A DNA stretch of 54,510 bases from an uncultured Clostridium sp. (GCA_946496575.1 CAMMHE010000006.1:1-54510); one strand, 5' to 3'. Positions 15,076-23,750 are shown, numbered from the stretch's first letter. Notes: generated by a model from the letters alone, not told the origin. A program made the numbers and translations.

Positions 15076-15699
15076 TTCTATATTTCTTTTTTTAAATTCT
15101 GTCACTAATTTTTTTAATGCTAAATTTCTATGATTATGTGTAGCCTCATAAGTTTTTTCATCCAAATCGCTTAATGCTTTATCAAAACCATCTGGAATGA
15201 ATATTGGTATATAAGTTAAACCACCCAATTTACCTGGAACTTTTGCAACTGTTCCTTTACATTCTCCTCTTGCTAATATTTTCTCTCCATTTGAAAGAAT
15301 AGCTGTTAAAACACATACAAAAGTGCATGTTCGATCTTTTATGTCTTGATATCGTTTCATTTTATTTAATACTTTTTCTATTATTTGAATCTGTGTTGCA
15401 TTCTCACCGGCATATCTTGCTGAATAAACTCCTGGTTCTCCATTTAATTTGTCAATACATAATCCCGCATCATCTGTTATTATAATTTTATTTTCTATAT
15501 GATGCTCATCACAGAATTTTTTTATTGTAGTTGCTTTTATCATTGAGTTTTCTTCAAATGTTTGCCCATCTTCTATTATTTTTGCATTAAAATTTATATC
15601 TTTTAATGTATATAATTTTGCATTTATATTATTTTCTTTTAAAATTTTAGCCATAGAAATAACTTTGTTTTGATTGCTAGTTCCATATATAATTTGCAT
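15073..15699 (-). CDS. rdgB: Non-canonical purine NTP pyrophosphatase (RdgB/HAM1)
   Basis: This 208-residue enzyme cleaves dITP, ITP and XTP to the monophosphate and pyrophosphate, keeping deaminated purines out of nucleic acids. The N terminus IIYGTSNQNKVISM holds the nucleotide-binding Thr-x-Asn-x-x-Lys motif. EDGQTFEENSMIKA, DDAGLCIDKLNGEPGVYSARYAG (catalytic Asp and base-binding loop) and ATHNHRNLALKKL close the family pattern. Length is normal. GGGAG precedes the ATG on the minus strand. Confidence 0.95.
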   Translation of the reverse strand: MQIIYGTSNQNKVISMAKILKENNINAKLYTLKDINFNAKIIEDGQTFEENSMIKATTIKKFCDEHHIENKIIITDDAGLCIDKLNGEPGVYSARYAGENATQIQIIEKVLNKMKRYQDIKDRTCTFVCVLTAILSNGEKILARGECKGTVAKVPGKLGGLTYIPIFIPDGFDKALSDLDEKTYEATHNHRNLALKKLVTEFKKRNIE

Positions 15700-15891
15700 A
15701 GTATCTCCCTCTTATTTATAGTACTTATAAAAAATTGAACTTTGTTTTTTCATCTCAACCATATAAAACTTCTAAATAATATCTATTTTTTCTTTATAAT
15801 GATTGATGAGCCTATTTTCCATATATTGATACAAATATGTTCTATTTTTTTTGATTATATATGATTTTTGTAAAAAAAGCTAGTGGATAAG

Positions 15892-15922
15892 CAAAAAAAT
15901 AACAGATAATTTCTTATCTGCT
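15892..15922 (-). terminator. Terminator of the tRNA-His/tRNA-Gln unit
   Basis: Read on the minus strand, CAGATAA and TTATCTG form a stem with a GAAA loop, followed by TTATTTTTTTG. It lies 6 bases after the tRNA-Gln CCA end. Confidence 0.8.
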
Positions 15923-15927
15923 ATATG

Positions 15928-16002
15928 TGGCTGGACTGGCTAGATTCGAACTAGCGCATGCCAGAGTCAAAGTCTGGTGCCTTACCGCTTGGCTACAGCC
16001 CA
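15928..16002 (-). tRNA. tRNA-Gln (anticodon TTG)
   Basis: Read on the minus strand, TGGGCTG pairs with CAGTCCA in the acceptor stem, with one G-T pair. The anticodon stem-loop is CCAGA-CTTTGAC-TCTGG with anticodon TTG, the T arm is GCTAG-TTCGAAT-CTAGC, and G73 is followed by an encoded CCA. Total 75 bases including CCA. It is co-transcribed with tRNA-His. Confidence 0.95.
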
Positions 16003-16009
16003 ATATATA

Positions 16010-16087
16010 TGGGGTGGAAGATGGGACTCGAACCCACGGTCTCCAGTGCCACAAACTGGCGCGTTAACCAACTACGCCACATCCACC
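16010..16087 (-). tRNA. tRNA-His (anticodon GTG)
   Basis: On the minus strand the anticodon stem-loop is CCAGT-TTGTGGC-ACTGG with anticodon GTG. The acceptor stem is GTGGATG with CTTCCAC (one T-T mismatch). The extra 5' G opposite C73, the identity mark of tRNA-His, is encoded at 16087. The CCA end is encoded. Seven bases separate it from tRNA-Gln. Confidence 0.95.
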
Positions 16088-16118
16088 ATTGTTGCTCAAA
16101 ATATTAAGCACAGTATTT

Positions 16119-16148
16119 ATTTTACTCTATTTCACATTAATTTGTCAA
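16119..16148 (-). promoter_or_regulatory. Promoter of the tRNA unit
   Basis: On the minus strand, TTGACA (16143-16148) and TAAAAT (16119-16124) are 18 bp apart, about 30 bases before tRNA-His. A perfect -35 is expected for a stable RNA promoter. Confidence 0.75.
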
Positions 16149-16199
16149 TAGCTTTCCCTAAATTTTATAAAAATACTCATAATATACCAAAAAAAAGTA

Positions 16200-16228
16200 T
16201 TGTAAAATATATAGGCATATGCTAAAAT
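16200..16228 (+). promoter_or_regulatory. Promoter of the phosphodiester glycosidase gene
   Basis: TTGTAA (16200-16205) and TAAAAT (16223-16228) are 17 bp apart. It faces away from the tRNA promoter. Confidence 0.55.
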
Positions 16229-16274
16229 ATTATCGAAAGTAAAATAAAAATATACATAGAAAGGCATATTTGTA

Positions 16275-17432
16275 ATGAAAGAAAGTACTATAGAAAAAAT
16301 AGAAAAATCATCTAATAAATATACTAATAAAAATAAAAAAAAGCAAAAAATGATAAAAAATAAACCACAAAAAAACAAGAAAATGTCCATATGGAAAAAA
16401 ATTGTGATAATTATATCAACATTATTTATAATAGGGTTAGCTACAATTTTAATATTATTTTACGGTCCAATACCAACATTTAGAGAATGGTGGATAACAA
16501 CAGCGATGACTACAATGTCACACAAATATTTAGCTGAACTATTTTTTGATGAGGAAACTATAAATGCAGTACTAGCTAAAAACAAAATAGAAGAAACTGA
16601 ACAAACAACGAATACTGCATTAATTGTAATAAATGAAGAAGATAATATAGATAATACAGAATATGAAAACGAGTATGAAAAGCAAGTATTGGGAAAAAAT
16701 CTAGATAAAGAAATGTATAATATATATGCAGAAGGTGAAAACTACAGAATAATAGAAATATCAGCAAGTAAATATTCAGGATATTTAGCAATAATATATG
16801 ATCCTTCAAAAATAAAAGTAGTTACATCAAAATATATAGGTTCATCTGGACAATATCTAACAGAAATGTCAGAACAAAATGATGCTGTAATTGCAATAAA
16901 CGGTGGAGGATTTTTAGACGAAGACTATAGAGGAAATGGTTCAAGTCCTTTAGGAGTGACAATTTCAAATAACAAAACAATTTCTAATAATAAATATACA
17001 AGTTGGGGAGGATTAATAGGGTTTGATAATCAAAATAAGCTAGTATTGGGAAAATTAACATTATCAAAAGCAAAATCGATGGGCATTAGAGATGCAGTAA
17101 CATTTGGACCCTATCTAATTGTTAATGGTGAATCTTCTAAAGTTTCTGGAAATGGAGGATGGGGAACAGCACCACGTACAGCTATAGGACAAAGAAAAGA
17201 TGGTATTGTATTATTTTTAGTGTTAGATGGAAGAAGAATTACAAAACCAGGAGCAAGCATAAATGATTTAATAGAAATTATGGAAAACTATGGAGCAATA
17301 AATGCAACAAATTTAGATGGTGGAACATCAAGTGCAATGACATTAAACCATAAAATAATAAATGATCCAATTGATGCAAGTGGCAATCGCAGAACTAGAC
17401 ATATTTCAACAGCATTTATATTAACAAAATAA
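16275..17432 (+). CDS. Membrane-anchored phosphodiester glycosidase (NAGPA family)
   Basis: This 385-residue protein starts with a long basic cytoplasmic tail (residues 1-40) and one membrane helix (about 43-65), so the rest faces the outside. The domain from about residue 155 is of the phosphodiester glycosidase (NAGPA, DUF2233) family. Key parts are AINGGGFLDEDYRGNGSSPL, TFGPYLIVNG, GGWGTAPRTAIGQ, LFLVLDGRR and the family signature NLDGGTSSAM. Related proteins remove sugar-phosphodiester groups from cell wall polymers or exopolysaccharide; the exact substrate is open. The ribosome binding site is weak (AAAGG). It has its own promoter. Confidence 0.88.
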   Translation: MKESTIEKIEKSSNKYTNKNKKKQKMIKNKPQKNKKMSIWKKIVIIISTLFIIGLATILILFYGPIPTFREWWITTAMTTMSHKYLAELFFDEETINAVLAKNKIEETEQTTNTALIVINEEDNIDNTEYENEYEKQVLGKNLDKEMYNIYAEGENYRIIEISASKYSGYLAIIYDPSKIKVVTSKYIGSSGQYLTEMSEQNDAVIAINGGGFLDEDYRGNGSSPLGVTISNNKTISNNKYTSWGGLIGFDNQNKLVLGKLTLSKAKSMGIRDAVTFGPYLIVNGESSKVSGNGGWGTAPRTAIGQRKDGIVLFLVLDGRRITKPGASINDLIEIMENYGAINATNLDGGTSSAMTLNHKIINDPIDASGNRRTRHISTAFILTK

Positions 17433-17492
17433 AATTAGAAAAGGTTATAGGAAATCCATAAAAACCTAAATAAAAATAAAAGGAAAAATACA

Positions 17493-18182
17493 ATGGGAAT
17501 AATAATTGCGATAGACGGTCCAGCTGGAAGTGGAAAAGGAACAATAACTAAATTAGTTGCAGAAAGATTAGGTCTAATATATATAGATACAGGTGCAATG
17601 TATAGATGTGTTGCATTAGACTGTTTAAATAAAGATATAAAACCAGATGATATACAAGAAATAGCATATGTTTTAAAAAATATAGATATAAAACTATTAA
17701 AAGAAAATGGTGAGCAAAAAGTTATATTAAATAATAAAGATGTAACTAAAGAAATCAGAGAAGAAAAAATAGATAAAGTAGTTGCAAAATATGCTGCTAT
17801 TAAAATTGTAAGAGATAAAATGACACCTATACAACAGAAAATGGGAGATAATAATAACATAATAATGGAAGGAAGAGATATAGGAACAGTTGTATTTCCA
17901 AATGCAGATGTAAAAATATTTTTAGACTGTTCAATCGAAGAAAGAGCGAAGAGAAGATATAGGCAAAATATAGAAAGCGGAATAAATACACCATATGAGG
18001 AAGTATTGAATGGATTGATAGAAAGAAATAAATTAGAGACAGAACGCGAAATTGCTCCATTTGTAAAAGCAGAAGATGCAATTTTATTAGATTCATCTAA
18101 TTTAAACATAGAAGAAGAAACACAAAAAGTTATAGAAATAATAAAAGAAACATTAAAAATAAAAGGAAAAAATATATGTTAA
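17493..18182 (+). CDS. cmk: Cytidylate kinase
   Basis: This 229-residue CMP/dCMP kinase transfers phosphate from ATP to CMP. The P-loop is IAIDGPAGSGKGTITK. DTGAMYRCVAL forms the CMP-binding start of the NMP domain, MEGRDIGTVVFPNADVKIFL is the central family motif, and ERAKRRYRQ holds lid arginines. Length matches bacterial Cmk. An AAAGGA site precedes the ATG. The last seven bases overlap the next gene, which points to translational coupling. Confidence 0.97.
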   Translation: MGIIIAIDGPAGSGKGTITKLVAERLGLIYIDTGAMYRCVALDCLNKDIKPDDIQEIAYVLKNIDIKLLKENGEQKVILNNKDVTKEIREEKIDKVVAKYAAIKIVRDKMTPIQQKMGDNNNIIMEGRDIGTVVFPNADVKIFLDCSIEERAKRRYRQNIESGINTPYEEVLNGLIERNKLETEREIAPFVKAEDAILLDSSNLNIEEETQKVIEIIKETLKIKGKNIC

Positions 18183-18886
18183 AAGATGAAATAAGAGAAA
18201 ATTTATATCAATTGCAGGATTTAAAATATAAAGAATTTCACAGTTCACTATGTCCAAATGTTGATAATATAATAGGAGTGCAAATTCCAAAATTAAGAAA
18301 AATAGCAACACAAATATCAAAACAAAATTTTAAAGAATATTTACAACTTGAAGATATAACTTTTTATGAAGAAAAAGTTATACAAGGATTATTAATCGGA
18401 AAAGCTAAACTTACTATTGAAGAAACTAAAGAATATTTAAAAAAATTTATCCCTAAAATAGATAATTGGGCAGTATGTGATGTTACATGCTCTAATCTAA
18501 AGATTACAAAAAAATATCAAAAAGAAATGTGGAAATTTTTAGAACAATATATAAATTCAAAAAACGAATTTGAAATACGATTTGTAATAGTAATGTATTT
18601 AGATTATTATTTAAATGAACAATATATAGATAAAGTATTAAAAAATATAGATAAGATTCAAAGTAATAAGTATTATGTACAAATGGCAATTGCATGGCTC
18701 TTATCATGTGCATATATTTATCAAAAAGAAAAAACACTTAAATATTTAGAACATAATAAATTAGATGACTTTACTTATAACAAAGCACTTCAAAAAATAA
18801 TAGAATCGTATAGAGTTACTAAAGAGGAAAAAGAAATTATAAAAAACATGAAAAGAAAAAATAAGAAACAAACTATTATTAAATAA
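18176..18886 (+). CDS. DNA alkylation repair protein (AlkD-like)
   Basis: This 236-residue helical protein belongs to the AlkC/AlkD HEAT-repeat family. Such proteins excise positively charged 3-methyl and 7-methyl purines from DNA without base flipping. Visible family parts are IGVQIPKLRKIATQISK, YEEKVIQGLLIGKAK, FIPKIDNWAVCDVTCS (the Trp-Ala-x-x-Asp core of the active site), FEIRFVIVMYLDYYL and YYVQMAIAWLLSCAY. The start codon ATG lies inside the end of cmk with AAAGGA in front. An anaerobe may use it against S-adenosylmethionine-derived methylation damage, which is inference. Confidence 0.88.
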   Translation: MLKDEIRENLYQLQDLKYKEFHSSLCPNVDNIIGVQIPKLRKIATQISKQNFKEYLQLEDITFYEEKVIQGLLIGKAKLTIEETKEYLKKFIPKIDNWAVCDVTCSNLKITKKYQKEMWKFLEQYINSKNEFEIRFVIVMYLDYYLNEQYIDKVLKNIDKIQSNKYYVQMAIAWLLSCAYIYQKEKTLKYLEHNKLDDFTYNKALQKIIESYRVTKEEKEIIKNMKRKNKKQTIIK

Positions 18887-18931
18887 AATTTTGTTAATAG
18901 TTTGTTTTTAGAATTTAGAAAAGGACAGAAA

Positions 18932-19705
18932 ATGAATAAAAAAAGTAAATTAGCATTAGTAACAGGTGCATCTTCTGGAATAGGAAGAGACATAGCACGC
19001 GAACTTGCACAGAAAAATTATAATTTAATATTAGTAGCGAGAGATTATCAAAAGTTAGAAGAACTAAAAAAACAATTGAAAGCCCAAATAACAATAATTC
19101 AAATGGATTTAAGTAATAATGAAAATTGTAAAAAATTACATGAAGAAGTAAAAAATAAATTTGGAAATATAGATATATTAGTAAATAATGCTGGTTTTGG
19201 CGAATTTGGTTTTTTTACTGAAACTAATTTAGAAAAAGAAATAAATTTAATAAATACAAATATAATAGCTGTGCATATTTTGACCAAATTATTTTTAAAA
19301 GATATGCAACAACAAAATTATGGCAATATCCTTAATGTTTCTTCAATTTCAGGATTTTTACCAGGACCGCTTATGGCAGCTTATTATTCTTCAAAATCTT
19401 ATGTATTACGATTATCTCAATCTGTAAGAGAGGAATTAAAAAAACAAAATTCAAAAGTAAAAATAAGTGTTTTATGCCCAGGACCAGTAAGAACAAATTT
19501 TAACAATGTAGCTGGAGTAAAATTTTCATTACATTCGTTAACAAGTGAGTATGTAGCCAGATATACGGTAGATAAAATGTTAAAAAATAAATTTTTAATA
19601 ATACCAGGAATAACAATAAAAATAACAGCATTTGCTTCAAAAATTATACCAAGTTCAATTTTAAGCAAATTTGTATATATTTCTCAAAAAAGAAAAAAAG
19701 AATGA
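18932..19705 (+). CDS. Short-chain dehydrogenase/reductase
   Basis: This 257-residue classical SDR starts with the cofactor motif ALVTGASSGIGRDIA. VARD after the second strand suggests NADP preference. The NNAG motif (ILVNNAGFGEFG) and the catalytic Ser (NVSSISGF) and YxxxK (YYSSK) follow. The end has a hydrophobic helix and basic residues. The substrate is unknown; the closest pattern is the YqjQ/DltE-like SDR group. The start at ATG 18932 follows AAAGGA; the in-frame TTG at 18902 has no such site. Confidence 0.9.
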   Translation: MNKKSKLALVTGASSGIGRDIARELAQKNYNLILVARDYQKLEELKKQLKAQITIIQMDLSNNENCKKLHEEVKNKFGNIDILVNNAGFGEFGFFTETNLEKEINLINTNIIAVHILTKLFLKDMQQQNYGNILNVSSISGFLPGPLMAAYYSSKSYVLRLSQSVREELKKQNSKVKISVLCPGPVRTNFNNVAGVKFSLHSLTSEYVARYTVDKMLKNKFLIIPGITIKITAFASKIIPSSILSKFVYISQKRKKE

Positions 19706-19713
19706 AACATAAT

Positions 19714-19760
19714 CTCCAAAATAAAGCATACAATTAAGTATCTTTATTTTGGAGGTTTTT
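19714..19760 (+). terminator. Terminator hairpin that holds the next gene's ribosome binding site
   Basis: CTCCAAAATAAAG (19714-19726) pairs perfectly with CTTTATTTTGGAG (19742-19754), 13 bp, and GTTTTT follows. It looks like a terminator for the SDR gene. The right arm ends in GGAGG, which is the only ribosome binding site for the gene starting at 19763, so the hairpin would also hide it. Confidence 0.75.
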
Positions 19761-19762
19761 AT

Positions 19763-20533
19763 ATGTTTATTGTGTTAAATAAAGAAAAAATGTTAGCATA
19801 TATAGTATCTATATTAACAGTAATAATTTTATTTGGAATAGCAAATTTGTCATTTATAAATAAAGATATAATTGAAACATCTTCAAATGTTGAGACATCA
19901 TTACCAATTTACAATGTTGATACAGAAGAGAAAAAAGTAGCATTTACAATAAATTGTGCTTGGTCTGCTGATGATATAGAAGATATTCTAGAAACATTAA
20001 AAAATAATGAAGTAAAAATAACATTTTTTATGGTAGGAGATTGGGTAGACAAAAATCAAGAAGCTGTAAAGAAAATATATGAAGCAGGTCATGAAATAGG
20101 TAACCATAGTAATACACATCCACATGTAAATAATTTGACATATGAAGAAAATCTAGAAGAAATTGAAAAATGCTCACAAAAAATAGAGCAAATAACAGGA
20201 CAAAAGCCAACACTATATAGAGCACCATATGGAGAATATAATAATACTGTAATAAAAGCAGGTTTTGAAAACGGATATTTTTGCATACAATGGAATAAAG
20301 ATACATTAGATTATCAAGCATTAACAGGGGAGCAAATGTGGAAAAGAATTGGAGAAAATTTGCAAAATGGGGATATAATATTAAGTCATAATGGTACAGC
20401 ACACACATCAGATAGCCTAGATATGTTATTAAAAAATATAAAAGAAAAAGGATATCAAGTAGTAAAAGTTTCAGAATTAATTTACAAAGACAATTTTGAA
20501 ATTGATAGCAAAGGAACACAAAAAAGCAAATAA
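19763..20533 (+). CDS. Polysaccharide deacetylase-like protein, altered catalytic motif
   Basis: A 256-residue NodB-fold protein with an N-terminal membrane anchor (about residues 11-29), so the domain is outside the cell. It resembles the PdaB-type clostridial group with the signature TFDxAWG. Motif 2, HEIGNHSNTHPHV, with both metal His residues is intact, as are motif 3 (RAPYGEYN), motif 4 (WNKDTLDY) and motif 5 (LSHNGTAHT). Motif 1, however, reads AFTINCAWSADD: the catalytic Asp is Asn at residue 64. The enzyme may be inactive or altered. Family members deacetylate peptidoglycan or other N-acetyl sugars. The ribosome binding site is part of the hairpin before it. Confidence 0.85.
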   Translation: MFIVLNKEKMLAYIVSILTVIILFGIANLSFINKDIIETSSNVETSLPIYNVDTEEKKVAFTINCAWSADDIEDILETLKNNEVKITFFMVGDWVDKNQEAVKKIYEAGHEIGNHSNTHPHVNNLTYEENLEEIEKCSQKIEQITGQKPTLYRAPYGEYNNTVIKAGFENGYFCIQWNKDTLDYQALTGEQMWKRIGENLQNGDIILSHNGTAHTSDSLDMLLKNIKEKGYQVVKVSELIYKDNFEIDSKGTQKSK

Positions 20534-20603
20534 GTAAATAATAAATGAGTATAAAATGTAAAATGTAGGAAAGAATAATCCTAAAAGCAAAAAGGTGGTA
20601 AAA

Positions 20604-21101
20604 ATGTCTTTTATAGGAATAATATCTAGTGAAAAACAAACACAACAAATAAAAAAAGAAATAGGAAATCAATTAAAAGATTTAAAAGTAGAAATAATAT
20701 GTATAAATTCAAAAAGTATCGAAAACATAAAAAATATTAAATTTGAAACAATAATTATATATGATAATTTAGAAAAATTAAAACAACAAGAAACATATAT
20801 AAAAGAAATTATATTAAATAGTAAATATTTAGTATTGAATGCAGATGCAAATATAAATAGCCAAATACTAAAAAATATAAATGTAAAAACAATAACTTAT
20901 GGATTAAATCAAAAAGCCACAATAACAGCATCAAGTATAGGAGAGAATGAAATAATAATATGTATACAAAGAGCATTCAAAAATTTATATAATAAAGTGA
21001 TAGAACAACAAGAAATAAGAGCTAATTTAGAAAATAATAATATAAAGAATATATATGATGCTTTAATAAAAGTAATTATCATAAACATATACAAAAAATA
21101 A
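20604..21101 (+). CDS. Unknown protein, resembles a Mur ligase fragment
   Basis: This 165-residue protein is not firmly recognised. It begins MSFIGIISSEKQTQQIKKE like a Rossmann-like first strand, and contains FETIIIYDNLEKL and YLVLNADANIN. The segment KTITYGLNQKATITASSIGE resembles the Tyr-Gly loop of Mur ligase central domains, but no P-loop is present, so it cannot be an active ligase of that type. An AAAGGTGG site precedes the ATG at 20604; the in-frame GTG at 20595 overlaps that site and is rejected. It lies 70 bases after the deacetylase-like gene. Confidence 0.6.
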   Translation: MSFIGIISSEKQTQQIKKEIGNQLKDLKVEIICINSKSIENIKNIKFETIIIYDNLEKLKQQETYIKEIILNSKYLVLNADANINSQILKNINVKTITYGLNQKATITASSIGENEIIICIQRAFKNLYNKVIEQQEIRANLENNNIKNIYDALIKVIIINIYKK

Positions 21102-21182
21102 CCATAATTTAAAAAAAATTGAACAAAACATTGAAAAAATCCATTAAATAGCAATTTTTTTAGAAAAAATTAACTTTTTATG

Positions 21183-21211
21183 TAGACAAAACCAAAAAAA
21201 TGAGTTATAAT
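21183..21211 (+). promoter_or_regulatory. Promoter of the double-OB protein gene
   Basis: TAGACA (21183-21188) and TATAAT (21206-21211) are 17 bp apart, about 60 bases before the ribosome binding site. Confidence 0.6.
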
Positions 21212-21284
21212 AAGAAAGTAGAAAATTTTAGAAAAAGACTTTATAAATATACACAAGAATATAAAATTAAGGGAGGAAAATAAA

Positions 21285-22010
21285 TTGGATACAAATTATT
21301 TAGAAAACAACTATTTAACATTAGTTGGGAAAGTAACTGGAGAAAAAAAATTCAGTCATGAAATTTATGGAGAAAGGTTTTATACATTTAACTTATCAAT
21401 ACCACGTTTAAGTGAAAATTCAGACATAATACCAATAACAACATCAGAAAGATTAATAAATGATAGCATGTTATTGGAAGGAAACAAATTACTTATAAAA
21501 GGTCAATTTAGATCTTACAATAGTTATGAAAATGAAAAAAACAAATTAGTTCTAACAGTATTTGCAAAAGACATTCAAGAAATAAAACCAGATGATACAT
21601 CTGAAGAAAATGAAATTGTAAAAAAAGAAATGACAACAAATGAAGTTGTATTAGTAGGATTTGTATGTAAAAAGCCTGTTTATAGACAAACACCATTTGG
21701 AAGAGAAATAGCAGATTTATTATTAGCAGTAAATAGAGCATATAATAAATCAGATTATATACCTACAATTGCATGGGGAAGAAATGCAAGATTTTGCCAA
21801 GAATTAGAAGTTGGAACACAAGTAAAAGTTATAGGACGAATTCAATCTAGAATGTATGAGAAAAAGCATGAAGATGGAACAGTAGAACAAAAGATAGCTT
21901 ATGAAGTTTCAATTTGTAGTTTAGAGTTAATAGAACAAGTAGGACATAAAAAAGAAAATGACGAACACACAGTTCAAGAAGAAGAAACTACAAATCAAGA
22001 AACAGCATAA
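21285..22010 (+). CDS. Single-stranded DNA-binding-like protein with two OB domains
   Basis: This 241-residue protein holds two OB-type domains in tandem. The first (about residues 8-100) reads NNYLTLVGKVTGEKKFSHEI and LLIKGQFRSYNS. The second (about 115-220) reads NEVVLVGFVCKKPVYRQTPF, then GREIADLLLAVNRAY and VKVIGRIQSRMYEKK, close to SSB proteins. A Glu/Thr-rich tail of about 20 residues ends it, without the usual acidic DDDIPF-like tip. It starts with TTG behind GGGAGG. It may be an SSB paralogue or primosomal-type protein; the main ssb gene is not in this window. Confidence 0.8.
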   Translation: MDTNYLENNYLTLVGKVTGEKKFSHEIYGERFYTFNLSIPRLSENSDIIPITTSERLINDSMLLEGNKLLIKGQFRSYNSYENEKNKLVLTVFAKDIQEIKPDDTSEENEIVKKEMTTNEVVLVGFVCKKPVYRQTPFGREIADLLLAVNRAYNKSDYIPTIAWGRNARFCQELEVGTQVKVIGRIQSRMYEKKHEDGTVEQKIAYEVSICSLELIEQVGHKKENDEHTVQEEETTNQETA

Positions 22011-22028
22011 AATTACTAAAAGAAAAAA

Positions 22029-22086
22029 AGTAAGGTACTATGTAAGAATAATATTCATAACTCTTATATAGTATCTTGCTTTTTTT
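22029..22086 (+). terminator. Terminator
   Basis: A 19-base arm (22029-22047) pairs with 22062-22080, with a few G-T pairs (GGTACTATGTAAGA against TCTTATATAGTATC), and is followed by TTTTTT. It ends the double-OB gene. Confidence 0.85.
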
Positions 22087-22116
22087 CGTATATTACTAGT
22101 AACTTAATTAAAGCTA

Positions 22117-22125
22117 TGATATAAT
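22117..22125 (+). promoter_or_regulatory. Extended -10 promoter
   Basis: TGATATAAT is an extended -10 element, about 70 bases before the membrane protein gene. The -35 region is poor. Confidence 0.45.
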
Positions 22126-22197
22126 CAAAAACATAATTATCAAAAAACAGGTAAATATTGAAAAATTTTTGATTTAAGAAGGGAATGATATCAAAAT

Positions 22198-23736
22198 ATG
22201 CAAAATAAATTAAATAATAAATTAGTAAATTCAATATTAATAGCTTTAATAATAATATTTTGTTTCTCAATATCACCAATTACAATGCAAAATGACACTT
22301 ATTATACTATTGCTATTGGAAAACACATATTAGAAAATGGTATAGATATGTTAGATCCATTTTCATGGCATGAAGGTTTGCCTTACACATATCCACATTG
22401 GGGATATGATTTAGGAACATATATAGTATATTCAATAGGACAAGCGGTATCTGGGGTAGAAGGGGCATACTTTGCAATCTATATAATGACAGGCATATTA
22501 GCAGTAACATTAGGAATAACAGTATATCAAGTAAATAAAAAACTAGTAGGAAATAAATTATTATCATTTGTAATAACAATAGCAGCAATCTATATAATAA
22601 GAGGGTATATAGCAGCAAGAGCTCAACTCGTTACATTTATATTATTTGTACTTGAAATATATTTTATAGAGCAATTATTAAAAAAGCCTAAAAAAAGATA
22701 TTTTGTATTATTAATAATAATACCAATTTTAATAGCTAATTTGCATTTAGCTGTTTGGTGGTTTTACTTTATATTATATATACCATATATAGCTGAATAT
22801 CTTTTAGCAAAATTCTCACAAAAGCATGATATAACAATATTAAATAGAATTCAAGTTTATGAAAATAAAAATGTAAAATGGTTAATTGTAATAATGATAA
22901 TATGTTTATTTACAGGACTACTAACGCCATTAGGTACAACACCATATACTTATTTAATAAATACAATGCTAGGTGATACAACATCAAATATAAATGAACA
23001 CTTACCAATGAGGATGATTGAGCATATAGCAATTTTAGCAACATTATCTATAATTTTAATAGGACTTATATGTTCTAAACAAAAAATAAAATTAAGAGAT
23101 GCATTTATGCTTGGAGGACTTATTCTTTTGATGTTTTATTCAAGAAGACAACTTACAATGTTTGTTTTAATTGGAAGCATTATAGTAAATAAAATATTTG
23201 TAAACATATTAGACGAATATAAGGAAAATGGAATACACATATTAGAAGATATTCTCTTTGGAAAATTTGGAATAGCTATGATTTCATTACTTATAGTTAT
23301 ATTAAGTGTATACTTTATATATGAAAAAAGAAATGACACATTTGTAAGCGAATCTACTTATCCAGTACAAGCAAGTGAATGGATTTTAAACAATCTAGAT
23401 TTAGAAAAAATTAAATTATTTAATGAATATAATTATGGTAGTTATTTGTTATATAGAGGAATACCAGTATTTATAGATTCAAGAGCAGATTTATATGCAC
23501 CAGAATTTAATTCGCCAACTGGAAAAGTAGAAGATGGACAAAACATTTTTATGGACTTTATAAATGCTTCAAATTTAAATATATTTTATGAAGACATTTT
23601 TGAAAAATATGACATAACACATATAATTTTATATAGAAATTCAAAAATGAATTTAATGATTTGTAATACAAATGATGGAAAATATGATGCTTTATATGAA
23701 GATAATTATTTCGTAATTTATGAAATTATGAAATAA
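22198..23736 (+). CDS. Multi-pass membrane protein, GT-C glycosyltransferase-like
   Basis: A 512-residue integral membrane protein with about 11 hydrophobic helices in residues 10-400 and a soluble C-terminal part of about 130 residues. The first loop after helix 1 reads TMQNDTYYTIAIGKHILENG and DPFSWHEGLPYTYPHWGYDL. An acidic residue in the first external loop followed by a conserved aromatic region is typical of GT-C transferases using lipid-linked sugars. The soluble part has NEYNYGSYLLYRGIPVFIDSRADLYAPEF, seen in large membrane proteins of unknown role in many bacteria. The function is therefore only suggested. It lies 14 bases before an RluA-type gene. Confidence 0.65.
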   Translation: MQNKLNNKLVNSILIALIIIFCFSISPITMQNDTYYTIAIGKHILENGIDMLDPFSWHEGLPYTYPHWGYDLGTYIVYSIGQAVSGVEGAYFAIYIMTGILAVTLGITVYQVNKKLVGNKLLSFVITIAAIYIIRGYIAARAQLVTFILFVLEIYFIEQLLKKPKKRYFVLLIIIPILIANLHLAVWWFYFILYIPYIAEYLLAKFSQKHDITILNRIQVYENKNVKWLIVIMIICLFTGLLTPLGTTPYTYLINTMLGDTTSNINEHLPMRMIEHIAILATLSIILIGLICSKQKIKLRDAFMLGGLILLMFYSRRQLTMFVLIGSIIVNKIFVNILDEYKENGIHILEDILFGKFGIAMISLLIVILSVYFIYEKRNDTFVSESTYPVQASEWILNNLDLEKIKLFNEYNYGSYLLYRGIPVFIDSRADLYAPEFNSPTGKVEDGQNIFMDFINASNLNIFYEDIFEKYDITHIILYRNSKMNLMICNTNDGKYDALYEDNYFVIYEIMK

Positions 23737-23750
23737 AAGAAGGGAAAACT

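Noticed and set aside
15977..16225. Plus-strand reading frame across the two tRNA genes
   Set aside because: It covers tRNA-Gln and tRNA-His on the opposite strand; the RNA genes explain the conservation.
20028..20672. Long minus-strand reading frame opposite the deacetylase-like gene
   Set aside because: It is a Leu/Tyr/Phe-rich shadow of an AT-rich coding strand, without a start site or family pattern.
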